DNA from: Brachionus manjavacas
Taxonomy: Eukaryota > Rotifera > Eurotatoria > Ploima > Brachionidae
Reading direction: 5' to 3'
Assembly (NCBI GenBank): GCA_019054805.1
Contig: JAHQIY010000001.1
Coordinates: 4,726,501-4,790,500, forward strand
Length of the DNA stretch: 64,000 nucleotides
Shown here: one piece after another, positions 44,603 to 54,291 of the stretch
Numbering within the stretch: position 1 is the stretch's first letter
How the letters are laid out: every line of letters begins with the position of its first letter
The notes under the pieces: generated by a model
What the model was told of the DNA's origin: nothing
Databases searched by the model: none
The model's input: the letters and a program-made list of their open reading frames with translations, nothing else
Position numbers and translations under genes: made by a program

Positions 44603-45047
44603 TCAATTCCAACTTGAAATTTTTGTACGCGCGTTTCTGCTTATGCACCAAAGACCATGATTATTGATCAAATAAAGTCTACAGTTTGTATCTTGATTAA
44701 AAGGCCGAAAATTCAAAGTCCGATCATTTGAATTAATTATTAAGCACTGAATATTTAATTTATAGAATTGTTTCAATTGATCACGATTGACAGCAATTTT
44801 CAAAGCCTCATTTTTATCAAATACTTCCTCATTAAAATATTTAACAAATACGGTGTCATAATCATTTACTAATTTAACACTGGCAAAATTATACTCTTTT
44901 ATTTCTTCCAATATTAATCGCAGGACTTAAATTTAAACATTAGATTGAATTAGGAAACCGACTATAGGCTTTACTAGTCAAGCTTGCCAGAAATGAATGA
45001 GATTTATTTATGGAACTCATGATTAAAACTAGAAATGTTATCTTCAT
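44603..45047 (-). CDS. Small secreted protein, 131 aa, two exons
   Basis: Exon 1 45047-44975 encodes a signal peptide (MKITFLVLIMSSINKSHSFL). Exon 2 44925-44603 follows after a 49-nt GT-AG intron (TAGTAAAG donor, ATTTAAG acceptor) and keeps the frame to the stop. The mature part is mixed charge with four Cys (NIQCLIIN, DTNCRLYLINNHGLWCISRN), so disulfide pairing is possible. It has no ATG of its own in exon 2, which supports the spliced model. No family recognised. Confidence 0.6.
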
Positions 45048-45689
45048 TTTAATTTTGGGTCAAAAATATTAAAAAAACTTAACTCAGATGTAATGCTTCA
45101 TTTAATTTTGTAAATAGATCTTGTTTCTATTTTAAACTATCTATACGAGACATTTTTCCTAATTTCCCACCAAAAAACAAAAAGCAAATAATTTTACTTA
45201 GGCATGAAATTAAAAAAAAGTTTTAGCTCGAAAAAGAAATCTCTTTTGAAAATAATGATCAATTCTTCCTCCTAAAAAATTAATTTTTAATATTAAGACT
45301 TATAGAAGATGATGAGTTCTAGAGTTCAATTTAATATTTGTTTCATTATTTTGATGAAATGAAATTGTGGTATTTTCAATATTAACTTCAACTAAAAATG
45401 TGAAGTATATTAAATATTTAAAAATTATATTATTGTAGAGAATTTCACGAACTTTCCGAAAATGTGCTTATCTTTTGTCCAGAAAGAATAGCTTTTACGA
45501 AAAAGCAAAAAAAATTTAAATAACTGTCTTTTTATAATAATTTATAAAATTTAATTTTGATTGTATTTTGTTAATTGCAAAAATATTTTAATTTATTTGA
45601 ATTCATAATTTTTCGAAATTTTTTTGACAAAATTTAATTTTTATCAATGTTTAAAAAAAAAACAATTGGAGTTATTTTTTGTAGCGAAA

Positions 45690-45835
45690 GGGTTAAATTT
45701 CGACTTTATGGGGTTTCGGTCTAGATCAACTAAAAATGAAGCAATTAGGTAGACCCTAATTGCCCCTCACCCGGTTAAACTGTCGGTCTATTTGGGTGAG
45801 TCAAAATATTGAGGCAATTGAGGTGAACAAATTTC
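45690..45835. other. GC-richer island with two perfect hairpins
   Basis: Stem GCAATTAGG (45741-45749) with CCTAATTGC (45755-45763) and loop TAGAC, then CTCACCC near 45766 with GGGTGAG near 45794. The word GGTCTA recurs. No ORF and no tRNA pattern. Confidence 0.5.
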
Positions 45836-46374
45836 TAACATAATTTCCTTAATTAAATTTTTTTAATAGGTAAGCTGGTAAGGCTTAGTTTCAATAAAAA
45901 TAAAGTTTCTAAGGTTGATGATAAAATTATATTCTAGAAATAAAAATAAAAATACGCAATCTTAGCAATTTTTGACTATATTTGAATTAATGATGATTCA
46001 TAATTTTATTCCTTCACTTTATTTTCATTTTTTTCAACAAAAAATAATTTAAATAACTGTCTTTTTTAATAACTCGACATCTTTTAATCATCTTTTAAGA
46101 TGATTTTTATGTTTATTTTATACTTAAAAATGGGCCCATTAATGAAAAGTTTTGGTTAGCCTAGATTAACTAGCGACAAAATTTGATCAACACTTATTAA
46201 AAAAAATAAAATTTTCTTCATACATTGCAGCTATGATAAAAGTACCAGAAAGGTAGAAAAAAATTGTCAAAATTTCTTGAAAATAAATTTTTCAAATTTT
46301 TTTTTTTAAGAAATAATGTCAAAAAAATTGGTTAAATTAAGTTATATTCTTTTAATTACAAACAAGTACAAGGT

Positions 46375-46427
46375 ATAGCTGTGGGATAACTAGAAGGCAA
46401 TCTATGGTGGCAAAACTGTTTATCAAA
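46375..46427 (-). mobile_element. LINE 3'-end scrap
   Basis: AGCTGTGGGATAACTAGAAGG followed by CAATCTATGGTGGC is a diverged minus-strand copy of the AGCTACCATAG hairpin end of the first LINE family. No coding part remains. Confidence 0.45.
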
Positions 46428-47052
46428 CGATCTAAACATTGTTTCATTAGTATTTCATCATCCAAATAAGACACTCGGATAAAGAATTCACTTTAAAAAG
46501 AGTCTTGGTATTAAGCTTTTAATGTTTTAAAAAGAGAAAAATAAAACATCAAAATGAATATGTTTTATTTTTTTTTCAAAAATAAATAATTAAAATAAAA
46601 ATTTAAAATTAATTTTCTGACATCTTTGTTGTTTTTGTTTTTGTTTGTAATAGAAAAAATTCAACTTAATTCAACCAATTTTTACAAATTTTATTAAAAA
46701 ATAACTTTTTTTACGAAAATTTACTAATTTTTTTTTCTCATCAGTTCTTATGAAAAAAAATTTAAAACAATTAAATTTTTCGACAAATGACACTTTTACG
46801 TTAATTTCCGAAATTTGACAAAAATTTACAAAAATTAACGTAAATTGTGGTAATATATTTTTTTGTAGCAGCACTGTATTTCCAGCATGGATTCCAATTC
46901 TATTTTTCTTTCAAAATAAAAAAAAAATTAAAGCAATCAGCCAAGCGTTGAAAAATTAACAATTTATTCAAAATTTTACTAAGACATAAGAATAACTCAA
47001 TTAAAAAAAAGGAAATTCTAAAAATTGTTTGAACTTATCAGGTCAACAAACT

Positions 47053-48024
47053 CTACTTCCATACTCTTAGCGTGTGATCGGGTGATCCGCTCACAATCTC
47101 ACCACTATCAAAAACATACAACGAATAAATGTAGTCAGTGTGACCAGTTAAAATGGACAGACAAACACCGTTCAAGGGACACCAGATGCGAATGGTGCGA
47201 TCTTTGGAGGCGCTCACAATTGTGTTGGACTTGGTCACCGCCAAGCACATCACGTAGTCTTTGTGTCCGTCGAACGTTTTTAAGCACCGACCACTTTTTA
47301 TATCCCATATTTTTATGCACAAGTCATTTGAGCCACTGATGAGCTCGCCAGTCAACAGCACCTCGACACACGTCACCCAGTTGTTGTGCCCGATTAGAGT
47401 GGCCAAGCACTCGCCGGTCATCAAATTCCACAATTTAATAGTCCTGTCTGCCGACCCACTGATCAGAGTGGTCGTGTCCATCATTTTTATGCACTGTATG
47501 TAGTGATTGTGTGCCTGAATGGTTTTCAAGCAGCTGTATGTATTCAACTCCCATACTTTAATGGTAGCATCATCAGACGCACTAATTAGCAAGTTGTCTT
47601 TGATTATTATACTGTTTATCCAGTCGGTGTGGGACTCCAGTGTTGCCATGCATTCACCCGTGGAGAAATTCCATATTTTGATGGTCTTGTCGCTGGACGA
47701 GCTGGCAAATCGGTTCGAGTCGACAATTTGCAGGTTCCAGACGCGGTGTGTGTGACCGCGGTAGGTTTTGAGGCATTCGCTCCCGTCTGGTGTCCAGAGC
47801 TTGATGTTGTATGCGCTCTCGGCCAATATGTGACCCGATGGAAGAATTTTAAAGTCATACAATAAACTAGAGCTATCGTTTATGGATATAACATTCTTGC
47901 ACTCGACATCGTTGGTCATTTTAACATGGTTTTGGTGTAGCTCGAAGTGCTGAGGACTCGAGAACGGCACATAGTCCAAGTCAAAGCTCAAAGGATTCAT
48001 TTCACCACTAGATTCATCTAACAT
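47053..48024 (-). CDS. Seven-blade WD40 protein (paralogue 1), 323 aa
   Basis: Single exon from ATG at 48024. A 40-residue leader with acidic and Ser residues (MLDESSGEMNPLSFDL) precedes seven WD40 blades, with repeats such as SSSSDKTIKIWNFSTGECMA, SGSADRTIKLWNLMTGECLA and SASKDRTIRIWCPLNGVCLS and GH dipeptides at blade starts (GHTHRVW, GHNNWV, GHKDYV). The last blade ends DHTLRVWK at the stop. The regular 40-residue spacing predicts one closed propeller with no other domain, hence a scaffold of unknown partner. It lies divergently from a clear paralogue at 48959-49852. Confidence 0.93.
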   Translation of the reverse strand: MLDESSGEMNPLSFDLDYVPFSSPQHFELHQNHVKMTNDVECKNVISINDSSSLLYDFKILPSGHILAESAYNIKLWTPDGSECLKTYRGHTHRVWNLQIVDSNRFASSSSDKTIKIWNFSTGECMATLESHTDWINSIIIKDNLLISASDDATIKVWELNTYSCLKTIQAHNHYIQCIKMMDTTTLISGSADRTIKLWNLMTGECLATLIGHNNWVTCVEVLLTGELISGSNDLCIKIWDIKSGRCLKTFDGHKDYVMCLAVTKSNTIVSASKDRTIRIWCPLNGVCLSILTGHTDYIYSLYVFDSGEIVSGSPDHTLRVWK

Positions 48025-48179
48025 CTTAGTTTCTTACACTCGACATAAAATAAACTTTAATTTTCATACTTTTTTCAAAATAGTTTTTCTTTTTATTTTT
48101 TATATAATAAGTTGTTATTTAAATAATTTATGCTTTAAATTATTTTGATGTTGGTTTTGGCTTCAAATTTAAAAATAGG

Positions 48180-48310
48180 TTGAAATATTCTAACTCTAAA
48201 AGGCTTGGTACATGCACAGGTTTAAACGCGTTCATGTCCCTTAGAGATTGTCAGTCATGGCTTTGTTTGTGAATGGACACCATTGTTCCCGGTTCGATAC
48301 CCCATTAGAA
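48180..48310 (+). other. Possible tRNA-derived or SINE-like fragment
   Basis: A GC-richer patch containing CTTGGTACATGCACAGG and, 85 bp later, CCGGTTCGATACCCC, which resembles a Pol III B box. It does not fold into a complete tRNA. Confidence 0.25.
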
Positions 48311-48751
48311 ATGTCACATAAAAGTAAATTGGTGCAATTTTTTTATCAATCATAATTTATCCTTTTTTAAATAACTTATTTTAATTTTTAGACTAAATTT
48401 ATATGTCAGTTATTAAACTAGGATTAAAAAAAAAAGATTTTTAATAAAAAAAATATTTATTCTTATGATGTGAAATAAAATTTAAAACAAAAATTTTGTC
48501 ATGACTCATCTAAATTTTAATTTGAAAAAAAGTTAATTCAGTCGCGTGAAAAATTACATGCCTGGAGAAGAGTTTTACAGCATGATTGCACTGTTTTTTT
48601 TTACATGGTCTTTGAATGAGATAGCTTTTGAATGCTTGTTGTAGAAATATGCAGTGTCATGAATGAATCATCAAAAAAACTATCAAGTTCAAATATCATC
48701 TCAACAATTATTGAATTATATTTTATAGGTTTTTTTTTGTAAAATTTTAAG

Positions 48752-48822
48752 TCCCATATGGTCTAGTGGTTAGGATTCCTGCCTTTCACGCAGGCGGCCC
48801 GGGTTCAATTCCCGGTGTGGGA
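48752..48822 (+). tRNA. tRNA-Glu (TTC)
   Basis: Same sequence as the two minus-strand copies, here on the plus strand in the 0.9 kb between the divergent WD40 genes. It is followed by GATTTTATTTTT as terminator. Confidence 0.96.
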
Positions 48823-48958
48823 AGATTTTATTTTTAAATAGAAAAATTACTGAAAAAAATTCAATCTAATTAAAACTCGACTATTTGAAAATTGTGTTTG
48901 AATTAACTTTACACTTACACAACAAACTTCAGAGGCAACTTTTTTTCTTGCTTTACAA

Positions 48959-49852
48959 ATGAGTGAAAAGACAAATATTCCCATAAAATCGGTCGAATAC
49001 AAATGTGCAAAGGTACGCACTATTCCCGACGATTCAGTTTTGCTATTCGATTTTTTAATTCTAAAAACAGGCGAGATCTTGACCGAATGCTCGAATACTA
49101 TTAAACTGTGGGACTCTACATGTCAAACATCAACTCGATCATTCATCGGCCATTCTAACTGGATATGGCACTTTAAACTTACCGATCAAAACCAACTCAT
49201 TTCATGTTCAGCCGACAAAACAATCAAAATTTGGAATTTTTTTACCACTGAATGTCTAGCCACATTACACGCTCACACCGATTGGGTTAATTATATCCAA
49301 GTACTGGACAATGCTCTATACACAGCATCAGATGACTGCACCATAAAAATATGGGATTTGAAGTCAAATAAATGCACCGAGACCCTCACCGGTCATAACC
49401 ATTACGTTCATTGTATAAAGCTAGTGGATGCAAATACTTTACTTAGTGCCTCAGCTGATAGGACCCTAAGGTTGTGGTGTTTAGTGAGCCACCAATGTCA
49501 GATGACTTACATAGGACACAGCAACTGGGTTTTGTGCTGCAATGTGCTGGAATCAGACAGGATTGTGAGCGGCTCCGCGGACACCAGTCTTAAAATTTGG
49601 GACAAAAAATTAGGAAAGTGCTTGATGACTCTGAACGGACACACGGATGAAGTGGTTAGGGTAAAAGTGTCCGAAAACGATGACATATTTAGCTGTTCAA
49701 AAGATAGAAGTGTCAGAATTTGGTCCAGTCTGACTGGCGAATGTCTAGCGATTGTTAACGACCACAATGATTATGTCCTAAATATGCAGCTATTGAACAG
49801 TAGAGAATTTGTGAGCGGTTCGTCAGATAGAACTTTAAAATTTTGGAAGTAA
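48959..49852 (+). CDS. Seven-blade WD40 protein (paralogue 2), 297 aa
   Basis: Single exon; the leader is short (MSEKTNIPIKSVEYKC). Blades include SCSADKTIKIWNFFTTECLA, ASDDCTIKIWDLKSNKCTE, SASADRTLRLWCLVSHQCQ and SKDRSVRIWSSLTGECLA, ending SSDRTLKFWK. Blade order and loop lengths match paralogue 1 throughout (shared AHTDWVN, GHNHYVHCIK), so they arose by an inverted duplication; divergence is large enough to be old. It is shorter only in the N-terminal leader. Partner and role unknown. Confidence 0.93.
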   Translation: MSEKTNIPIKSVEYKCAKVRTIPDDSVLLFDFLILKTGEILTECSNTIKLWDSTCQTSTRSFIGHSNWIWHFKLTDQNQLISCSADKTIKIWNFFTTECLATLHAHTDWVNYIQVLDNALYTASDDCTIKIWDLKSNKCTETLTGHNHYVHCIKLVDANTLLSASADRTLRLWCLVSHQCQMTYIGHSNWVLCCNVLESDRIVSGSADTSLKIWDKKLGKCLMTLNGHTDEVVRVKVSENDDIFSCSKDRSVRIWSSLTGECLAIVNDHNDYVLNMQLLNSREFVSGSSDRTLKFWK

Positions 49853-52591
49853 TTTTTGACACTTAAATGTTTTTTTTTGAAGATTTATATTAAATTAACT
49901 AAAAAATTTGATACCAATGTGAATAATAAATGAGAATAATATTTAAAAAATAATTTTTAGTTTATTAGACCTAATCGAAGAAAAGAAGATTTTAAGGAAA
50001 AGTCTTTGGGCCTAGTGAGGCAAGATTCTGATGATTAGACAATGATTTAGAGAGGAAAAAAACTGCGCAACAAAAATTTAATTCAAAATGCTAATGAGCA
50101 ACTATGAATTGGTTTAAAAATGATTTAGATTTCATAAATTAGTGAATGTGGTGTTTTATTAAACTTAGTGTTTAGAAGAGTGGAGAATTTTTTGTGAAAA
50201 TTTTGTTTTGCTGCTTGCCAAACAGTGGTCAATGAGGCATTCGGACTAAAGATAATTTGGCCATACAAAAGAATGAATCTTTCAGTAAGATATTCCAAAA
50301 GCAGTACTGAATTGGCAGCAAATTAGATTAGTCAAAAAATTATTAATTAAATTTAAAATAAAAAATTTCTTTTTGATGAGCTTTAACTTTTTATAAAGGA
50401 AATTCCGAGTCTTCATTTTTCTAAATATTAACTAACACAATCTAAATGCTGTTCAAATTTATTGACTGAAAAAAAAATTTGAACCACATTTTAAAGTAGT
50501 GTTTGAACACAATGATGCTTTTAACATATCGAGCAAATTTTTTTCTAATTCATTCACTTTGATGAACTCTATTTTAAGCTTTTAAAATGATTGAACATCA
50601 AAAAATTAAAATAAATTTTTTTTGTATTCGCTCATTAAAATCATCAAATCATTTATCAACAACGTTAGTTCAATAATAAATTTTTCTAAATTAAATTTAA
50701 AATTTTTAATATTTTTTATCCTAATTAGACAATAAATCACTGTTTTAATTATTTTAAAATGCGGTATCCGTTTTATTTTTGGGTTTATTTATTTTTGTTT
50801 TTGTACCGATAATTTACATTTTTTTTGTAAAAAGCTGAAAAAAATTTAGATGTACTTTGATAAATCAAAACTGAAGTAGGATGAAGGAAGGATCTAAATC
50901 TCGACATAGATTTACAAATAAATAATGGAAAAAGATTGGAAATCTGATCTCCTAAACAACCAAAAAAATACTTGACTTTGGAAGTCAGGTTCCAAATTTT
51001 TTTGAGGCCAAATCTTTGTGGGTAAGAGATGTTCACGTCTATCGAAAACGGACCGTGTAGCGGCAAATTTACAAAACTAGAGCCGAGGTAGAAAAGAACA
51101 AGCATTTGGATTTTCTAGTCCAATTCAACGATAATCAAAAATATAAATTTTTTATTCAGAAATTTTGATCATTCTTTTATTCAATTTTTTTTAGCTAAAA
51201 ATTGTTTGTTTTTTTAATAAAATCATTTGGTAATTTTGTTTTATTTATAATTTATCTTTTTTTTTTTTAATTTGAAAAAAATTTTAAAGTAGATTTACAA
51301 AAAAAATAAAAATAAAAAATAAGAAGCTAGAAGGCTGTAGGCGACTTTCGATAATACATTTTAACAGTAGATTTGTAGAATGATATACGATGTTAGTTGA
51401 TTATTGCTATAAATATGGAATGTAAATTTTGACTGAAAATACTATGAAAAATTTCAATCACAAAGGCATTTTACGTATTACAGATTATTTTTTCACCTTT
51501 TCTCTTTGTATCACATTGTTATCTTTGCATCTTTAATAAGGTTCAATAAGAGCTTTTATTGTCCTTAATAATTATTTTTAATGAAAAATTTTTGATTTTA
51601 TTAGGTACAAAATAAATTTTTAATAAAATTTGTTTTCTTTTTTTTGGGATGAGATTTATGAAGAAAAATTTAGGGAAACATTTTGAATGATTTAACAAGA
51701 AAGCTGCAAAAGCACTAAGAATTTTTGGTTAAATATTCAAGTTGTAGTAAAAAAATCAAGGGAAGAACGAAGGAGAAAAATTCGCCTCCATGACCTTTTT
51801 AGTTAGTTAAATTTAGTTTTTACTTATAAAAAATTTTTCATGGTCTCTTCTAACAAACGATCCAATTTACTACACTCCTTGGAAAAAAATAAATATATTT
51901 TTTAGAGCTGGTGAATGTAGATTTATTAGTTATTTTACCATTAAAAATTAATGGTAATATTTGTACTGAATAAAGCCGAAAATCCATTTATATTCTTAGA
52001 GGAGTAGGCAAGAGTTAACGTGTTTATTATATAAACTTAAAAACTACTTTATTAACTAAATATTACGTAAAAAAAAAGTTCAAAATATCCTTTACCACTA
52101 TAAAGCGTGATAAATGTTAAAAATTTGAAAAAAGTCAAAATTAGTGAAATCTTCGACTCTTTTAATTCTTAACCCTCATCAATTAGCTAATTTAAATTTA
52201 AATTTTATCTGAATATAAATAAATTAGGTGTTGATCGATCTTTTGAAGAATAAAACTATTGAATTTATATTACATGGTTCTTACAGGAATTTGTGTAATT
52301 TTACGTAATCTTACACTTTCTTACACACAAAATCTAATGTAAGATTACGTAAAATGACATAAAATTACAATAAATTTTTTTTGATTTCTAATAAATTTTT
52401 ATACTAATATAATTTTGCAAAAATTTCCCAAAAATAACAGCAAATAATAAATTAAAAGATTTTGTTTAGAAAATTTAAAAAATTTTCATTGTTAAAATAA
52501 CATTAATAAGCAAATAAAAAATTGGATATTCTAAAAATAAAAACTACTACAGCTACATTATCTTAAACCAAATCTATTTTAGTATATTTTG
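49853..52591. other. Intergenic AT-rich stretch
   Basis: 2.7 kb. The minus-strand ORF 50785-51105 (from ATG at 51105, 106 aa, FSIDVNISYPQRFGLKK) is somewhat protein-like but has no family and no neighbouring exons, so I do not call it. A perfect foldback is at 52294-52355. Nothing else seen. Confidence 0.4.
52294..52355. repeat. Perfect 18 bp foldback
   Basis: ATTTTACGTAATCTTACA (52297-52314) and its exact complement TGTAAGATTACGTAAAAT (52338-52355) are separated by 23 bases. Confidence 0.75.
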
Positions 52592-53395
52592 GGTCTATAA
52601 TATGACTCCTCATCTAAAATATTTGACCATGACCGGTCACGTAATTTTCGAAGCGGTAATATGAGACCAGAAATTGGTAACCTTTTTTTTAGATTTATCA
52701 CCTTTTTTTTGTTTGGTCACTTATTTTATTTGCCATTTAGGGTATTTTTAATCTCTTTTAAAATAATTTTTAAAATTATTCAAACTTAAAAAAAAGTTAA
52801 ATTTTATTTTAATGAAATATAATTGATTTTGAAGCACAATAAAAGTTTCAGAGTGCATTAATTTATAATCTATAAAATACTAAGTCAGAGACAAAAATGA
52901 ATATTAAAGAATGGATAAAATAAACAAGGAATTGTCAGTAGTAAAATTAGACAGCGTTAAATTTAAAAGTTTGTTGTATGAAAAGCAGGCACCTGAGGAA
53001 CAAAAATGTATATGTTTGCTAAAAAAAATAAGTAAAAAATCAAGAATTATTTCTTCTATAGAAGAAGAAAAAAAAGTTTAATAAATAAGAGAAGTCAAGT
53101 GTCCTCTATTAGATAATTACTTTGAGCGATTAGGGCTAAAAAACATTAAAACTGCTGATTTTGAATTTATTTGGTCACATATCTCTTTTTTGGTCACGTA
53201 ATAAATTTTTGGTCCCTTTGGTATTGAAACATGAATTACAAAAAAAAAATTTCATGCAAATCATGGTTTTGTTAATAATAAAACTTTTGGTCACATACCA
53301 CTTCGAAATCTAGGTGACCAGTCTTGGTCACATATTTTAGTTGAGGAGTACTGCTCACATATTATGTGATAAACTGGTCACCTATCACTATAGAC
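52592..53395. mobile_element. MITE-like element with imperfect inverted repeats rich in GGTCAC
   Basis: Left arm 52592-52680 and right arm about 53280-53395 are inverted copies: ACTCCTCA-TCTAAAATATTTGACC on the left against GGTCACATATTTTAGTTGAGGAGT on the right, with CGGTCAC/GGTGACC and TTTTCGAAGCGG/CCACTTCGAAA further in. The left arm lacks about 35 bp present near the outer end of the right arm. The interior has no transposase. A related scrap is at 44225. Confidence 0.65.
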
Positions 53396-54291
53396 TCTGT
53401 ATTTTTTACTACTAAAACTATTTATTTTTGCATCTTTATGGTTTTTTTATAAATGAAAAGTTAATTAGAGAATTTATTAAGTGCAACGAAAATCAGTCAA
53501 ATGATTAATTTTTTAAGATTAAAATTTCTTAAACGTGAAACTTACACTTTAATGAGAGTGAATTTTAGAACTAAAGAATTAAAAGAAATATTTTATAATT
53601 CAATTTTTACAGAATTTAGTCTGTTTCAAGCTTTTTTTGAATAAATTAAAAAAAAACACATTAATTGAATTTAATGAATTTTTACTTATTAGTAATTTAA
53701 TATTTTGTTAAAATAAATATAATAATAGAATTCTTAATGTTATTTTTATTCTTTCTTTCAATATTTTATAACAAGACCTGACTGAATTTCTCCGCCACCG
53801 CCATATTTTTATGATCGCTAAAAATTTCTAATAATAATTTTTAACAAAAATCAATTTTTGGAAAATTTTTTCAAAAATTGTGAAATCAATTTATTTAAAT
53901 AAAAAATGACTCCTTAAAAATTTACCATTTAACTAACTTTTTTGAAACATGTGAAAAAAATTCTATGGATGCGATAAAGTTAATTTTGTTTAATTTTTTT
54001 AAAATCAAACTCATCAGTCCCATACACGTCTTGTACTATTTAGAAGAAAAAAAAGTTATTTAAAAAATAGAATTTCTAATTGCAGCAGACTTGAAGGTGA
54101 ATGCAAACCATGATCGAATTTAGCTAACAAAAAAAAATTCTCTTTTTTCTCTCTTGCTTTTCACAAGTCTCCTGCATGCATTCAATATCAAAGCCAACTT
54201 AGACTCATTTGCTTTCCAAAATTTTCTCCTTGCTACAACGTGCTTAATAAAATTTAAGAGTTAAAACATTTATTTAGACTTGATCGAAACA
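53396..54291. other. Intergenic stretch with the eL6 promoter
   Basis: AT-rich. A pyrimidine tract (TTCTCTTTTTTCTCTCTTGC) at 54138-54157 is of the kind found at ribosomal-protein start sites. No gene. Confidence 0.45.

Larger units (their letters stand above)
45048..47052. other. Intergenic stretch with hairpin island and a LINE 3' scrap
   Basis: AT-rich apart from two patches listed separately (45690-45835 and 46375-46427). Short ORFs here are compositional artefacts. Confidence 0.4.

Noticed and set aside
46797-46855. Short inverted repeat TTACGTTAATTT/AAATTAACGTAA
   Set aside because: Twelve base pairs in AT-rich DNA is weak evidence.
47025-47865. Plus-strand and alternative minus frames over the WD40 gene
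   Set aside because: Shadows of the WD40 coding frame.
50785-51105. 106-aa minus-strand ORF
   Set aside because: Somewhat protein-like, but no family, no signal and no linked exons; a chance frame cannot be excluded.
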